A stretch of DNA of 64,000 nucleotides from Pontibacter pamirensis (lineage in GTDB: Bacteria > Bacteroidota > Bacteroidia > Cytophagales > Hymenobacteraceae): assembly GCF_010015475.1 (NCBI RefSeq), contig NZ_SSNI01000005.1, positions 1 to 64,000 on the forward strand. The letters run 5' to 3'. Shown one piece after another: positions 51,946 to 59,793 of this stretch (positions within the stretch are counted from its first letter, which is position 1; the number at the start of each line of letters is the position of its first letter). The notes beneath the pieces were generated by a model. It was not told where the DNA came from and ran no database searches. It saw nothing but the letters and a program-made list of their open reading frames with translations. The position numbers were made by a program, and so were the translations under genes.

Positions 51946-52173
51946 ATTCCTGATGTGATGAAGTGAGCAATAAGGCTATTCCTGTCGTTCTGCCTGTTGT
52001 TTTGAGTTGCTCTACTTTAGAGTTACTAAAGGGTATAACTTCTGCAAGGAAGCCGCTTAAGCTGCTGTGCAGGCAGGTTTCGATGTATAAGGGGTAGATT
52101 ACCAATGGAAATTCTTTCCTTTTCCTTCTGAATTTCCTAAATTGAGTGTATACCCACCTTATCTCTGAAAATT

Positions 52174-52623
52174 ATGGAGCTTCAAGTCAATGGCATAAAA
52201 CATACCGTCAGTGCCTGGTCTGAAACAAGCCTGCTCTATGTGCTGCGCGATGAACTGGACCTGACGGGCAGCAAGTATGGTTGCGGGGAAGGACAATGTG
52301 GCGCCTGCACCGTCTTAATGGACGGCAAAGCAGTTCGCTCTTGCCGTGTGCCCCTCAGTGCAACTCAGGGAAAGCAAATTACTACGATAGAAGGGCTGGA
52401 GAAAGAAGGGCAGTTACACCCTGTGCAGGAAGCCTTGCTGAATGTGGATGTTTTCCAGTGCGGGTATTGTGCGCCGGGCATGATCATGTCTGCTGTGGCC
52501 TTACTGGAGACTAATCCCCAGCCGTCTGAGGAGGAGATTGTGGCGCATATGAATGGCAACGTCTGCCGCTGCGGAACATACCCCCGTATCGTCAGGGCCA
52601 TAAAAGAAGCTTCGAACGCATAA
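52174..52623 (+). CDS. iorA: 2Fe-2S subunit of a molybdenum hydroxylase (isoquinoline 1-oxidoreductase alpha-type)
   Basis: Small subunit of 149 residues with two [2Fe-2S] clusters. The plant-ferredoxin type is KYGCGEGQCGACTVLMDGKAVRSC. The second, in the helical domain, is CGYCAPGMIMSAVALL and VCRCGTYPRIVRAI. It passes electrons from the Mo subunit. It has no signal peptide, so it is expected to travel with the Tat-bearing large subunit. The large subunit gene follows 12 bp downstream. Confidence 0.92.
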   Translation: MELQVNGIKHTVSAWSETSLLYVLRDELDLTGSKYGCGEGQCGACTVLMDGKAVRSCRVPLSATQGKQITTIEGLEKEGQLHPVQEALLNVDVFQCGYCAPGMIMSAVALLETNPQPSEEEIVAHMNGNVCRCGTYPRIVRAIKEASNA

Positions 52624-52635
52624 GCAGGTAAGGCA

Positions 52636-54807
52636 ATGAAAAAAGAAACGGACACAGATATAAAATCAAATCAGGAGCAAAGCCAGCCTTCGCCGGATAA
52701 CGGCAACCAGTTTAGCAGCAGCAGGCGCAGGTTCTTTAAGCTCTTAGGCGGTGGTATCGCTGTAACTTTTGTGCTGCAGGATGCCTTTGCTTTTTTGGCT
52801 GACCCAGAGAATACTGCTGTACTGCAACAGGCATCGCCGAAGGAAGTAGGGGCCTGGATTCATATCGGGGAGAACGATGTGATTACGGTGTATACTGGTA
52901 AAGTAGAAGTAGGGCAGAACATCCGCACCTCGCTGGCCCAGGTGGTGGCCGAGGAGCTTCATGTGCCGATGGCCTCTATTACTATGGTCATGGGTGATAC
53001 CGATCTCACACCATATGATGCCGGTACTTTTGGCAGCCGATCCACACCGAGTATGGGGCCGCAGCTAAGAAAAGCTGCCGCTACAGCCCAAGCCATGTTA
53101 CTCGATATGGCAGCAGAGCAATGGAAGGTAAATATAAGTGCGCTTCGGGTTGCTGATGGGAAAGTCATCAATACAAAAAACAATAAGTCGCTAAGCTTCG
53201 GGCAGATTTCTAAAGGAAAGCAGTTATTGAAAGAAATATCTGATAACACTTCTTTAACTCCCACTGAGAAATGGAGAGTTGCCGGTACATCAGTGCCTAA
53301 AGTGAACGGGAGAGATTTGATTACCGGCCGCCACAAATTCGTTTCCGATTTAAAACAGCCTGGCATGCTTTACGGAAAGGTGTTGCGTGCTCCCGCTTTT
53401 GGAGCAAGCCTTGCCACCGTGGATCTGTCTGCTGCCAAAGCAATGCCTGGTGTGGTAGTGGTGCAGGAAGATGATTTTATAGGCGTTGCTGCTCCTGACG
53501 CGCCAACAGCTGCTAAGGCAATTGAAGCGATAGAGGTAAGCTGGAACAAAACACAGCAGCCCTCCCGCTCCAATATTTTTGATTACCTGAAGCAGCATGC
53601 TACTGATGGGCGCGGAGGAAGAGGCAGTGCTGAGAAAGGCAGCATAGCACAAGGTATGGCAGCAGCTGACAAAAAGCTGGCAGCTACCTATAAAGTGGAT
53701 TACATTGCCCATGCCCCTATGGAGCCGCGTGCTGCTGTGGCACAATGGGAGAACGGTAAACTGACCGTCTGGACTGGCACGCAGCGCCCGTTTGGGGTGC
53801 AGGATGATCTGGCCAGCAAGTTTAATTTACCAAAAGAAAAGGTGCGGGTGATAATGCCTGATACCGGATCAGCTTACGGTGGTAAACACAGCGGGGAAGC
53901 AGCCGTGGAGGCGGCACGGCTGGCAAAGGCAGCACAAAAACCAGTCAAGCTCACCTGGACCCGTGAAGAGGAATTTACCTGGGCATATTTCCGCCCAGCA
54001 GGTGTAATAGAAGTGAGCAGCGGTGTAAAGAACGATGGTATCTTAACTTCCTGGGAGTTCCATAACTACAATTCAGGTCCTTCCGGTATACGGACGCCTT
54101 ACGAGGTGCCCAACCAGCAGATACAGTATCACCCGGTGGAGTCGCCGCTATATCAGGGCTCTTACCGGGGGCTGGCCTCTACGGCGAACATATTTGTGCT
54201 GGAATCGCAGATGGATGATCTGGCGAGCCTGGTGAATATGGACCCGCTGGAGTTCCGGCTGAAAAACCTGCAGGAACCTCGGCTGAAAGCTGTTTTTGAA
54301 GCCGCGGCAAAAGGCTTCGGCTGGGGAAAGACGAAGCCCGCCCCGAACCATGGCTACGGCATAGGAGGCGGAACCGAAAAAGCAGGCTTCACCGCAACCT
54401 GTGCCGAAATAGCTGTAGACCCCGGAACCGGAGATGTAAAAATTGTCCGTATAACGACTGCCTTTGAGTGCGGAGCCATCATTAACCCGGAGCACCTCGA
54501 TAACCAGATCCTAGGTGCCATTGTTCAGGGCCTAGGAGGAGCCTTATTTGAAGCCGTGGATTTTGAGAACGGTAAGATCCTGAACCCGCACTTCGCCCAG
54601 TACAGGGTGCCGCGCTTTAAAGACACGCCAGCTATTGAGATCATCACCCTCAACAGGAAAGATTTGCCTTCCGCCGGAGCCGGAGAAGCGCCCATCGTCG
54701 GGATAGCGCCTGCCATCCGGAATGCCATTGCCGATGCAACAGGCGTGCGGTTAAAGACTTTGCCTTTGGTGCCTGATGGGCTGAAAGCTAACTTAGGTGC
54801 TCCATAA
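52636..54807 (+). CDS. iorB: Molybdopterin subunit of a molybdenum hydroxylase (isoquinoline 1-oxidoreductase beta-type)
   Basis: Large subunit of 723 residues of the xanthine-dehydrogenase/aldehyde-oxidase family. A twin-arginine motif SRRRFFK (residues 29-35) and a following hydrophobic stretch indicate Tat export with the folded small subunit. Family motifs include YTGKVEVGQNIRTSLAQVVAEEL, IAHAPMEPRAAVAQW, PDTGSAYGGKHSGEA, YRGLASTANIFVLESQMDD and AGEAPIVGIAPAIRNAI, where the Glu of GEAPI is the catalytic residue in the family. The real substrate is unknown, as this family oxidises aldehydes, N-heterocycles and others. The cofactor pathway genes moaD and moaE are in the same window. No dedicated cytochrome partner is adjacent. 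Confidence 0.9.
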   Translation: MKKETDTDIKSNQEQSQPSPDNGNQFSSSRRRFFKLLGGGIAVTFVLQDAFAFLADPENTAVLQQASPKEVGAWIHIGENDVITVYTGKVEVGQNIRTSLAQVVAEELHVPMASITMVMGDTDLTPYDAGTFGSRSTPSMGPQLRKAAATAQAMLLDMAAEQWKVNISALRVADGKVINTKNNKSLSFGQISKGKQLLKEISDNTSLTPTEKWRVAGTSVPKVNGRDLITGRHKFVSDLKQPGMLYGKVLRAPAFGASLATVDLSAAKAMPGVVVVQEDDFIGVAAPDAPTAAKAIEAIEVSWNKTQQPSRSNIFDYLKQHATDGRGGRGSAEKGSIAQGMAAADKKLAATYKVDYIAHAPMEPRAAVAQWENGKLTVWTGTQRPFGVQDDLASKFNLPKEKVRVIMPDTGSAYGGKHSGEAAVEAARLAKAAQKPVKLTWTREEEFTWAYFRPAGVIEVSSGVKNDGILTSWEFHNYNSGPSGIRTPYEVPNQQIQYHPVESPLYQGSYRGLASTANIFVLESQMDDLASLVNMDPLEFRLKNLQEPRLKAVFEAAAKGFGWGKTKPAPNHGYGIGGGTEKAGFTATCAEIAVDPGTGDVKIVRITTAFECGAIINPEHLDNQILGAIVQGLGGALFEAVDFENGKILNPHFAQYRVPRFKDTPAIEIITLNRKDLPSAGAGEAPIVGIAPAIRNAIADATGVRLKTLPLVPDGLKANLGAP

Positions 54808-54859
54808 AGTGAGAGGTCGCTCGCCAGGATGTTTAAGAGCGTCCATACTTCTGATAATG

Positions 54860-55615
54860 CTATGCCAGGCCCTTCAGGAGATCTCCTATGAGGTAGGCAA
54901 GCGAGGCTGCGGCACCTCCCAGTACCAGAGTTTCTAAGCCAGACAGGTACCAGAGCTTATCTACAAACCGGCTTTTAATAGCACCTATCGCAAAAAAGGC
55001 ACCCCCTGTTCCAATACTGCTCCACAGGAAGGGGTTTGTGAATGGATACTGCGAAAGGTAATTCCATAGAAAAGGAGCTATGGGTATGAATCCCACCAGG
55101 AGGAAAGCTGTAAAAGTGGCCAGCGCTGCCCGCCAGGCCATTACTTGGTTCAGTGGCAAATCATACTCCTCCTGCAGCATCGTGTTTGCCCATTGCTTCT
55201 TGTTTGCGGTGATGATTTGAACGGCCTCCTCCAGGATGTCCCCACTGAAACCTTTGTTGGTGTAAATCTGCCGTATTTCTTCTTTTTCACCTTCAGGGTA
55301 TGCCTCTATATGGCGTTTCTCTTCTAAGCGGGCTTTCTCCAGCAGCTGTTTCTCAGACCGGATACCCAGGAAATTGCTCACGGCCATACTAAAGCCATCC
55401 GCTACAAGGTTGGCCATTCCCATGATAATGATGATGTGGGTCGCTAAATCAGCACCCACTACACCCGACACCACGGCAAAGGTGGTAACGGCTCCATCTA
55501 CTGCGCCATAGACAAAGTCTCTCAGGTAACTGTGCGATTGCCCCTGCGCCAGGCGCTGCCGTATCTTTTCGGGTGTATGCGAAGCTTTAAGTTGTTGCCG
55601 TAAGTCAACTTTCAT
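54860..55615 (-). CDS. VIT1/CCC1-family iron or manganese transporter
   Basis: Membrane protein of 251 residues. The N-terminal SYLRDFVYGAVDGAVTTFAVVSGVVGADL is the family hallmark, with a functional Asp in its first helix. Next come MANLVADGFSMAVSNFLGIRSEKQLL, a Glu-rich cytoplasmic loop (ARLEEKRHIEAYPEGEKEE) that binds metal in relatives, and three C-terminal helices. It is convergent with iorB. Metal export or detoxification of Fe(II)/Mn(II) is likely. No regulator site was recognised upstream. Confidence 0.9.
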   Translation of the reverse strand: MKVDLRQQLKASHTPEKIRQRLAQGQSHSYLRDFVYGAVDGAVTTFAVVSGVVGADLATHIIIIMGMANLVADGFSMAVSNFLGIRSEKQLLEKARLEEKRHIEAYPEGEKEEIRQIYTNKGFSGDILEEAVQIITANKKQWANTMLQEEYDLPLNQVMAWRAALATFTAFLLVGFIPIAPFLWNYLSQYPFTNPFLWSSIGTGGAFFAIGAIKSRFVDKLWYLSGLETLVLGGAAASLAYLIGDLLKGLA

Positions 55616-55856
55616 GATGGGTATACATTGAGGAACACAGACTGAGGTGGAACTTAGGGTGCTTTTCCTCTGGAGTCAAAACATTTATGTAGATCTTGCT
55701 ACCAGAAAACAATGCACTACAGACATGTCTGAACAAAAAAGTATCTGAATGCTGATAGCCGATAATAGAGAGTGTAAGTTGTTGCAGAATAGCTTTACAC
55801 TAAAAACGGTAAAGCTATCCTGAACAATGAGTGTTTGAAGAAGCTATTTATCCTGG

Positions 55857-58301
55857 TTATACTTCATGCGTTTCTTTCTCTTTTTTAGGAGATGTTGCTT
55901 TAGTGGACTTACTGTTTTTACCCTGCTCTTTTTCAGCTGCCAGTATGTTCTCAACACCCTGCAGCAGCGCATCCGGATTAAAGGAGATGCTGTCGATGCC
56001 CTGCTCTACAAGAAACTTCGCGAACTCAGGGAAGTCGCTGGGAGCCTGTCCGCACAAGCCTACTTTTACGCCTGTTTCATGGGCCACTTGTATCACCTTA
56101 CTAATCATGGCTTTTACAGCTTCGTTTTGCTCATTAAACAGCTCGCTGATAGTAGAAGAGTCCCGGTCGATGCCGAGGGTGAGTTGGGTAAGGTCGTTGG
56201 AGCCGATGGAGAAGCCGTCGAATATAGCGGCAAACTCTTTTGCCAGCAGCACATTGCTCGGTATTTCGGCCATCACATAAACCTCCAGCCCGTTTTCACC
56301 TCTCACCAAACCAGATTCCTCCATTTGCTTCAGCACCTTTTTGCCCTCCGCTATCGTGCGGCAGAATGGGATCATCAGCTTCACATTTGTCAGCCCCATT
56401 TCGCCGCGCACCATCTTCATGGCTTTGCATTCCAGTCCAAAGCCTTCGCGGTAACGGGAATTGTAGTAGCGGGAGGCTCCCCGGAAACCAAGCATCGGAT
56501 TTTCCTCTTTCGGCTCAAACTGCTGTCCTCCAATCAGGTTGGCATACTCGTTTGTTTTAAAGTCACTCATGCGCACAATCACGTCTTTCGGATAGAAAGC
56601 CGCGGCGATGGTGGCAACAGATTGCGCCAGTTTCTCTACGAAGTAGTCTTCTTTGTTTTCGTGATGGTGCGTCAGGGCTTCAATCTGTTCTTTAACGGCT
56701 TCGTCTTTTAACTCGCTGAATTTCACCAAAGCCATCGGGTGAATCTGAATGCTGTTGTTGATGATGAACTCCAGCCGCATCAGCCCCACGCCTTCATTCG
56801 GATAAAAGGAAAGTTCAAAAGCCTGGTCAGGGTCACCAACTATTAGCATTGCCTTTGTTTCAGGGGTGCCCAGGGTCCCGAAGTCAAGTTCTTCTTCTTT
56901 CCAACTCAGCCTGCCATCGTATACCAAGCCGTTCTGACCGTCGGCGCAGGACACCGTTATCTCCTGCCCGTTATGGATAACTTCTGTGGCGTTTCCGGCA
57001 CCTACCACAGCCAAGGCGCCCATTTCTCTGGCCACAATGGCGGCATGGCTAGTACGCCCGCCTTTGTTCGTGATAACTGCAGATACTTTTTTCAGAATCG
57101 GGTCCCAGTCCGGGTTCGTGATATCTGTAACCAGTATTTCGCCGGGCTGTAGCAAATGAGAGTCCTGCGGAGAGTTTAGCAGACGGGCTTTTCCGCTGAT
57201 AATCCGGTGGCCGATAGCTTTGCCTAGGGCAAGCTGCTTTCCTGCTTCTTCTAGTGTAAAGGTTTTTCTGGTAAGCTGTCTTTCCTGTTGGCTGTGTATG
57301 GTTTCCGGCCTGGCCTGCACTATAAAAAGGGCTCCTGTTTCGCCGTCCTTTGCCCACTCTATGTCCATGGGGCGGCCATAATGCTCTTCAATCCGCACGG
57401 CCCACTCAGCAATTTGGTTTATTTCGTTGTCAGAAAGAACGTACATCTCCTGTTTCGGGGCTGGCGTTTCAATGTTGACAGTTGGCTGATCAGAATTGTT
57501 TTCTGAGTAAACCATGGTAATCTCCTTAGAGCCAATTTTCTTGCTCACAATGGCTTTCTTACCTTGCTTGTGTGTGGGCTTGAACACGTAAAACTCATCC
57601 GGATTCACGGTTCCCTGCACTACATTCTCACCTAATCCCCAGCTCCCGGTAATAAAAATAACCTTATCAAAACCTGATTCCGGATCAAGGGTGAAGCATA
57701 CGCCCGCGCTGGCTAAATCAGAACGCACCATTTTCTGTACGCCTGCCGAGAGGTACACTTTCAGGTGATCGAATCCGTGGTCGTGCCGGTACTTAATGGC
57801 CCGGTCTGTAAAAAGGGAAGCGTAGCAGCGCAAACAGGCTTTCAGCACCTGCTCTTCTCCGGCTATATTCAGGTAAGACTCGTGCTGCCCGGCAAAGCTT
57901 GCGTCAGGCAGGTCCTCGGCAGTGGCACTGCTTCTTACAGCCACCTGAACCTCGGAGCCATACTGCCGGCACATTTCTTTGTATGCAGTGCGTATGGCTT
58001 GCTCTACGTTATCCGTTATTTTGGCCTGCAGCACAAGCTCCCGTATCTGGGCGCCTACCTCCTGCAGGTTAGTAAAATTATCTGTGTCCAGCCCCGATAA
58101 GTGCTCCTCAATCTTTTCTGTCAGGTTATTATTTTCCAGAAACTCCTGGTAACCCTTCGCTGTGGTGGCGAAGCCGTCAGGCACGCTGATATTGTCAGCA
58201 GCCAGACTTTGCAGCATTTCACCAAGGGAAGCGTTTTTGCCCCCAACATCAGCAACATGCTGCATGGTTAATTTTTTGAATGGGATAGTGTAAGTAGACA
58301 T
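55857..58301 (-). CDS. ppsA: Phosphoenolpyruvate synthase
   Basis: Makes PEP from pyruvate and ATP for gluconeogenesis (814 residues). Order: N-terminal ATP-grasp (FKKLTMQHVADVGGKNASLGEML; SWGLGENVVQG), phosphohistidine domain with GGRTSHAAIVAREMGALAVVGAG containing the catalytic His, and C-terminal TIM-barrel (PNEGVGLMRLEFIINNSIQIHP; FSIGSNDLTQLTLGIDRDS; GLCGQAPSD with the active-site Cys). A Lys-rich tail ends the protein. It is a true PpsA rather than a pyruvate phosphate dikinase. It appears monocistronic. Confidence 0.93.
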   Translation of the reverse strand: MSTYTIPFKKLTMQHVADVGGKNASLGEMLQSLAADNISVPDGFATTAKGYQEFLENNNLTEKIEEHLSGLDTDNFTNLQEVGAQIRELVLQAKITDNVEQAIRTAYKEMCRQYGSEVQVAVRSSATAEDLPDASFAGQHESYLNIAGEEQVLKACLRCYASLFTDRAIKYRHDHGFDHLKVYLSAGVQKMVRSDLASAGVCFTLDPESGFDKVIFITGSWGLGENVVQGTVNPDEFYVFKPTHKQGKKAIVSKKIGSKEITMVYSENNSDQPTVNIETPAPKQEMYVLSDNEINQIAEWAVRIEEHYGRPMDIEWAKDGETGALFIVQARPETIHSQQERQLTRKTFTLEEAGKQLALGKAIGHRIISGKARLLNSPQDSHLLQPGEILVTDITNPDWDPILKKVSAVITNKGGRTSHAAIVAREMGALAVVGAGNATEVIHNGQEITVSCADGQNGLVYDGRLSWKEEELDFGTLGTPETKAMLIVGDPDQAFELSFYPNEGVGLMRLEFIINNSIQIHPMALVKFSELKDEAVKEQIEALTHHHENKEDYFVEKLAQSVATIAAAFYPKDVIVRMSDFKTNEYANLIGGQQFEPKEENPMLGFRGASRYYNSRYREGFGLECKAMKMVRGEMGLTNVKLMIPFCRTIAEGKKVLKQMEESGLVRGENGLEVYVMAEIPSNVLLAKEFAAIFDGFSIGSNDLTQLTLGIDRDSSTISELFNEQNEAVKAMISKVIQVAHETGVKVGLCGQAPSDFPEFAKFLVEQGIDSISFNPDALLQGVENILAAEKEQGKNSKSTKATSPKKEKETHEV

Positions 58302-58430
58302 AGCTGGAAGTTTATATAAGATTGTGCTTATTCAATATAGTTTTGTGCTTCTCTAGTAAGAGTATACTTGGTTTAAAGCAAAGTGTTTAAGGGGGTTAGC
58401 GTAGTTCAGGAGAGAGGTGCATGTCGTGGT

Positions 58431-58580
58431 TTAACTGAAAAGGCGGGAGATTAATCCCTCTTTTTCAGCTTCAAAACTGACTTCATCAATCTGAATTGCC
58501 TTCTTGTTGCCAGCGGCTGCCTCTTCCTTCTTCGGCAGTGTCAGGCTTTAAAACATTGTTTTTTAATTTACCAGTGACAT
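58431..58580 (-). pseudogene. Broken small gene with two in-frame stops
   Basis: From an ATG at 58580 one frame reads MSLVN, stop, KTMF, stop, then SLTLPKKEEAAAGNKKAIQ and IDEVSFEAEKEGLISRLFS to a TAA at 58431. The second part has protein-like composition, so the frame probably encoded a small protein before two TAA mutations. Function unknown. It could also be a chance frame. Confidence 0.35.
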
Positions 58581-58681
58581 TTTTTGATGATTAAGGTTAG
58601 GTTTAAAGAATATGGCTATTTCTGATGTCATCTTTTGTAGTGCGCAAAAAGCACTGGCAAGTACGTGTGGTATACTTTTAT

Positions 58682-58718
58682 CCATGGCAGCACCCACGTT
58701 GCGCAGGTGCTGCCATGG
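58682..58718 (-). terminator. Hairpin downstream of the small ORF
   Basis: A 13-bp GC-rich perfect stem (58682-58694 with 58706-58718) and an 11-nt loop lie just after the stop of the minus-strand ORF at 58723-58827. No T-run follows on the minus strand, so termination is uncertain. Confidence 0.5.
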
Positions 58719-58722
58719 TTAT

Positions 58723-58827
58723 TCAGCATGATAGCCCAACACCAGCATATCCACTCTTCGCTCGCCGGTAAAACGGCTTGATACCTTGTTCGATGCTGTC
58801 ATGTATAATACTTAAAATAGATTTCAT
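58723..58827 (-). CDS. Short ORF, possibly a frameshifted remnant, under an FNR-like promoter
   Basis: 34 codons (start ATG at 58827): MKSILSIIHDSIEQGIK and on to a TGA at 58723-58725. From about codon 18 a +1 frame gives RFTGERRVDMLVLGYHAE and a stop at 58719. That sounds more protein-like and slightly recalls a universal stress protein C-terminus, so a frameshift is possible. The promoter-like site at 58860-58924 points straight at it with the -7 element ending 33 bp before the ATG. Function unknown. Confidence 0.45.
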   Translation of the reverse strand: MKSILSIIHDSIEQGIKPFYRRAKSGYAGVGLSC

Positions 58828-58859
58828 AGTGTAGCAATTGAAGTGTGTAATAATTGCTA

Positions 58860-58924
58860 TAAAATTCCGTTATAAAACAGTGATATCTAATGATTAAGGT
58901 CAGTTTCAGACATGATTTATATCT
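58860..58924 (-). promoter_or_regulatory. FNR-like promoter reading left
   Basis: Read on the minus strand: distal box AGATATAAATCA (58924-58913; one mismatch to the TGAY-N4-RTCA rule), then proximal box TGACCTTAATCA (58902-58891) 22 bp on. After 23 bp comes GAATTTTA (58867-58860). This is the same layout as the cbb3 promoters. The start codon at 58827 follows. Confidence 0.65.
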
Positions 58925-59100
58925 TTTTGCCAGAACTACAGGAACAGCTTTGGTCGGGTGCATAGACTGAACAGTTAATTCAGATACTTAAAAGGCTCGA
59001 ACAGAACATGACATGTTCTTACCGCTGTCCTTCTATTAAAAAGAGTGCATGTCGGTTGGCAGGAGGTATACTACGGGCATACTAGCTGTGCAAAGGTTAA

Positions 59101-59165
59101 TGATATCCGTCCTGCTGAGCGATGACTTGTGTCATATTTATGGTCATAAGATTAGATTAGAATTG
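59101..59165 (+). promoter_or_regulatory. FNR-like promoter of the 108-residue protein
   Basis: Boxes TGATATCCGTCC (59101-59112; last base mismatched) and TGACTTGTGTCA (59123-59134) on a 22-bp pitch. After 23 bp comes TAGAATTG (59158-59165), a one-mismatch -7 element. The gene's ATG at 59205 is 39 bp downstream. Confidence 0.65.
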
Positions 59166-59204
59166 TATAGCAATTATTTCAGACAACAGTTAAAAGCGCT
59201 AACT

Positions 59205-59531
59205 ATGTTAATTGTAAGAGACTTAAACAGACTGCAAAAAGGGTTAAAGAACAGCAGCACCTTGTTGATGAAGAAAGTTAGTGGGGGCTTAGAGTGCTCT
59301 TTTTTAAAAGAAGGCTTTACAAATAATGTCGTTTTGATAAAGGATGATATTCTTGCTGAAGCGTTGAACAGCTCAGGAGTAAATGGTATTATAGCAGGGG
59401 TGGATTTCCTGGTGTTCAGAAGCGTGTTTGATACCTTCTCTTTACGCGTAAAAGCCAGGAAGCTGTACCAAGAGCTACATGCCTCTCTTCCTGCTGCCAA
59501 CGCAGCCATGCTGGATGCTATAGCGGCTTAA
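59205..59531 (+). CDS. Small protein of unknown function, predicted member of the FNR-like regulon
   Basis: 108 residues, not recognised. No signal peptide or membrane helix. The N-terminal part is basic (RDLNRLQKGLKNSSTLLMKKV). The rest mixes hydrophobic and charged residues (VNGIIAGVDFLVFRSVFDTFS, VKARKLYQELHASL), and the C-terminus is Ala-rich (AANAAMLDAIAA). The longer frame from 59049 overlaps the promoter boxes, so the ATG at 59205 was chosen. It is divergent from ppsA and separated from the Ca-ATPase by a terminator. Confidence 0.65.
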   Translation: MLIVRDLNRLQKGLKNSSTLLMKKVSGGLECSFLKEGFTNNVVLIKDDILAEALNSSGVNGIIAGVDFLVFRSVFDTFSLRVKARKLYQELHASLPAANAAMLDAIAA

Positions 59532-59613
59532 GTAGCTATCTATACCCTCTGCAATAGGATTCTGGTTAATCTTAGTTTATATCTTCAACTATATATTTTT
59601 TTCATCAGAAGGA

Positions 59614-59668
59614 ATGCAAAAGTCCGTTTAACTGCTCATTTTATTAGCAGTTAAACGGACTTTTGCAT
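59614..59668. terminator. Terminator after the 108-residue protein
   Basis: A perfect 23-bp inverted repeat (59614-59636 and 59646-59668) around a 9-nt loop, 82 bp past the stop codon. The stem starts with A-rich and ends with T-rich sequence. Confidence 0.85.
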
Positions 59669-59793
59669 AGATGGAAAAAGAGCAGGCTTTCTGTATATTA
59701 ACACGCTTTTTAAGATGCAGGCTGGGGTTAAGGACTTTATACCGCATGTTTCCGTAACAACAGTGAACTAAGTGGCTACAGCAATATATAAGA

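Larger units (their letters stand above)
58302..58859. other. Gene-poor region with decayed small frames upstream of ppsA
   Basis: Contains the remnant at 58431-58580, a hairpin at 58682-58718 (13-bp stem ccatggcagcacc/ggtgctgccatgg) and a short ORF at 58723-58827, all reading leftwards. The ppsA promoter must also lie here, near 58320-58430. The density of short, broken minus-strand frames suggests loss of one or more small genes. Confidence 0.5.

Noticed and set aside
58588..58599. Third FNR-like box near ppsA (TAACCTTAATCA on the minus strand)
   Set aside because: It breaks the TGA half-site, has no partner 22 bp away and no -7-like element at the conserved distance.
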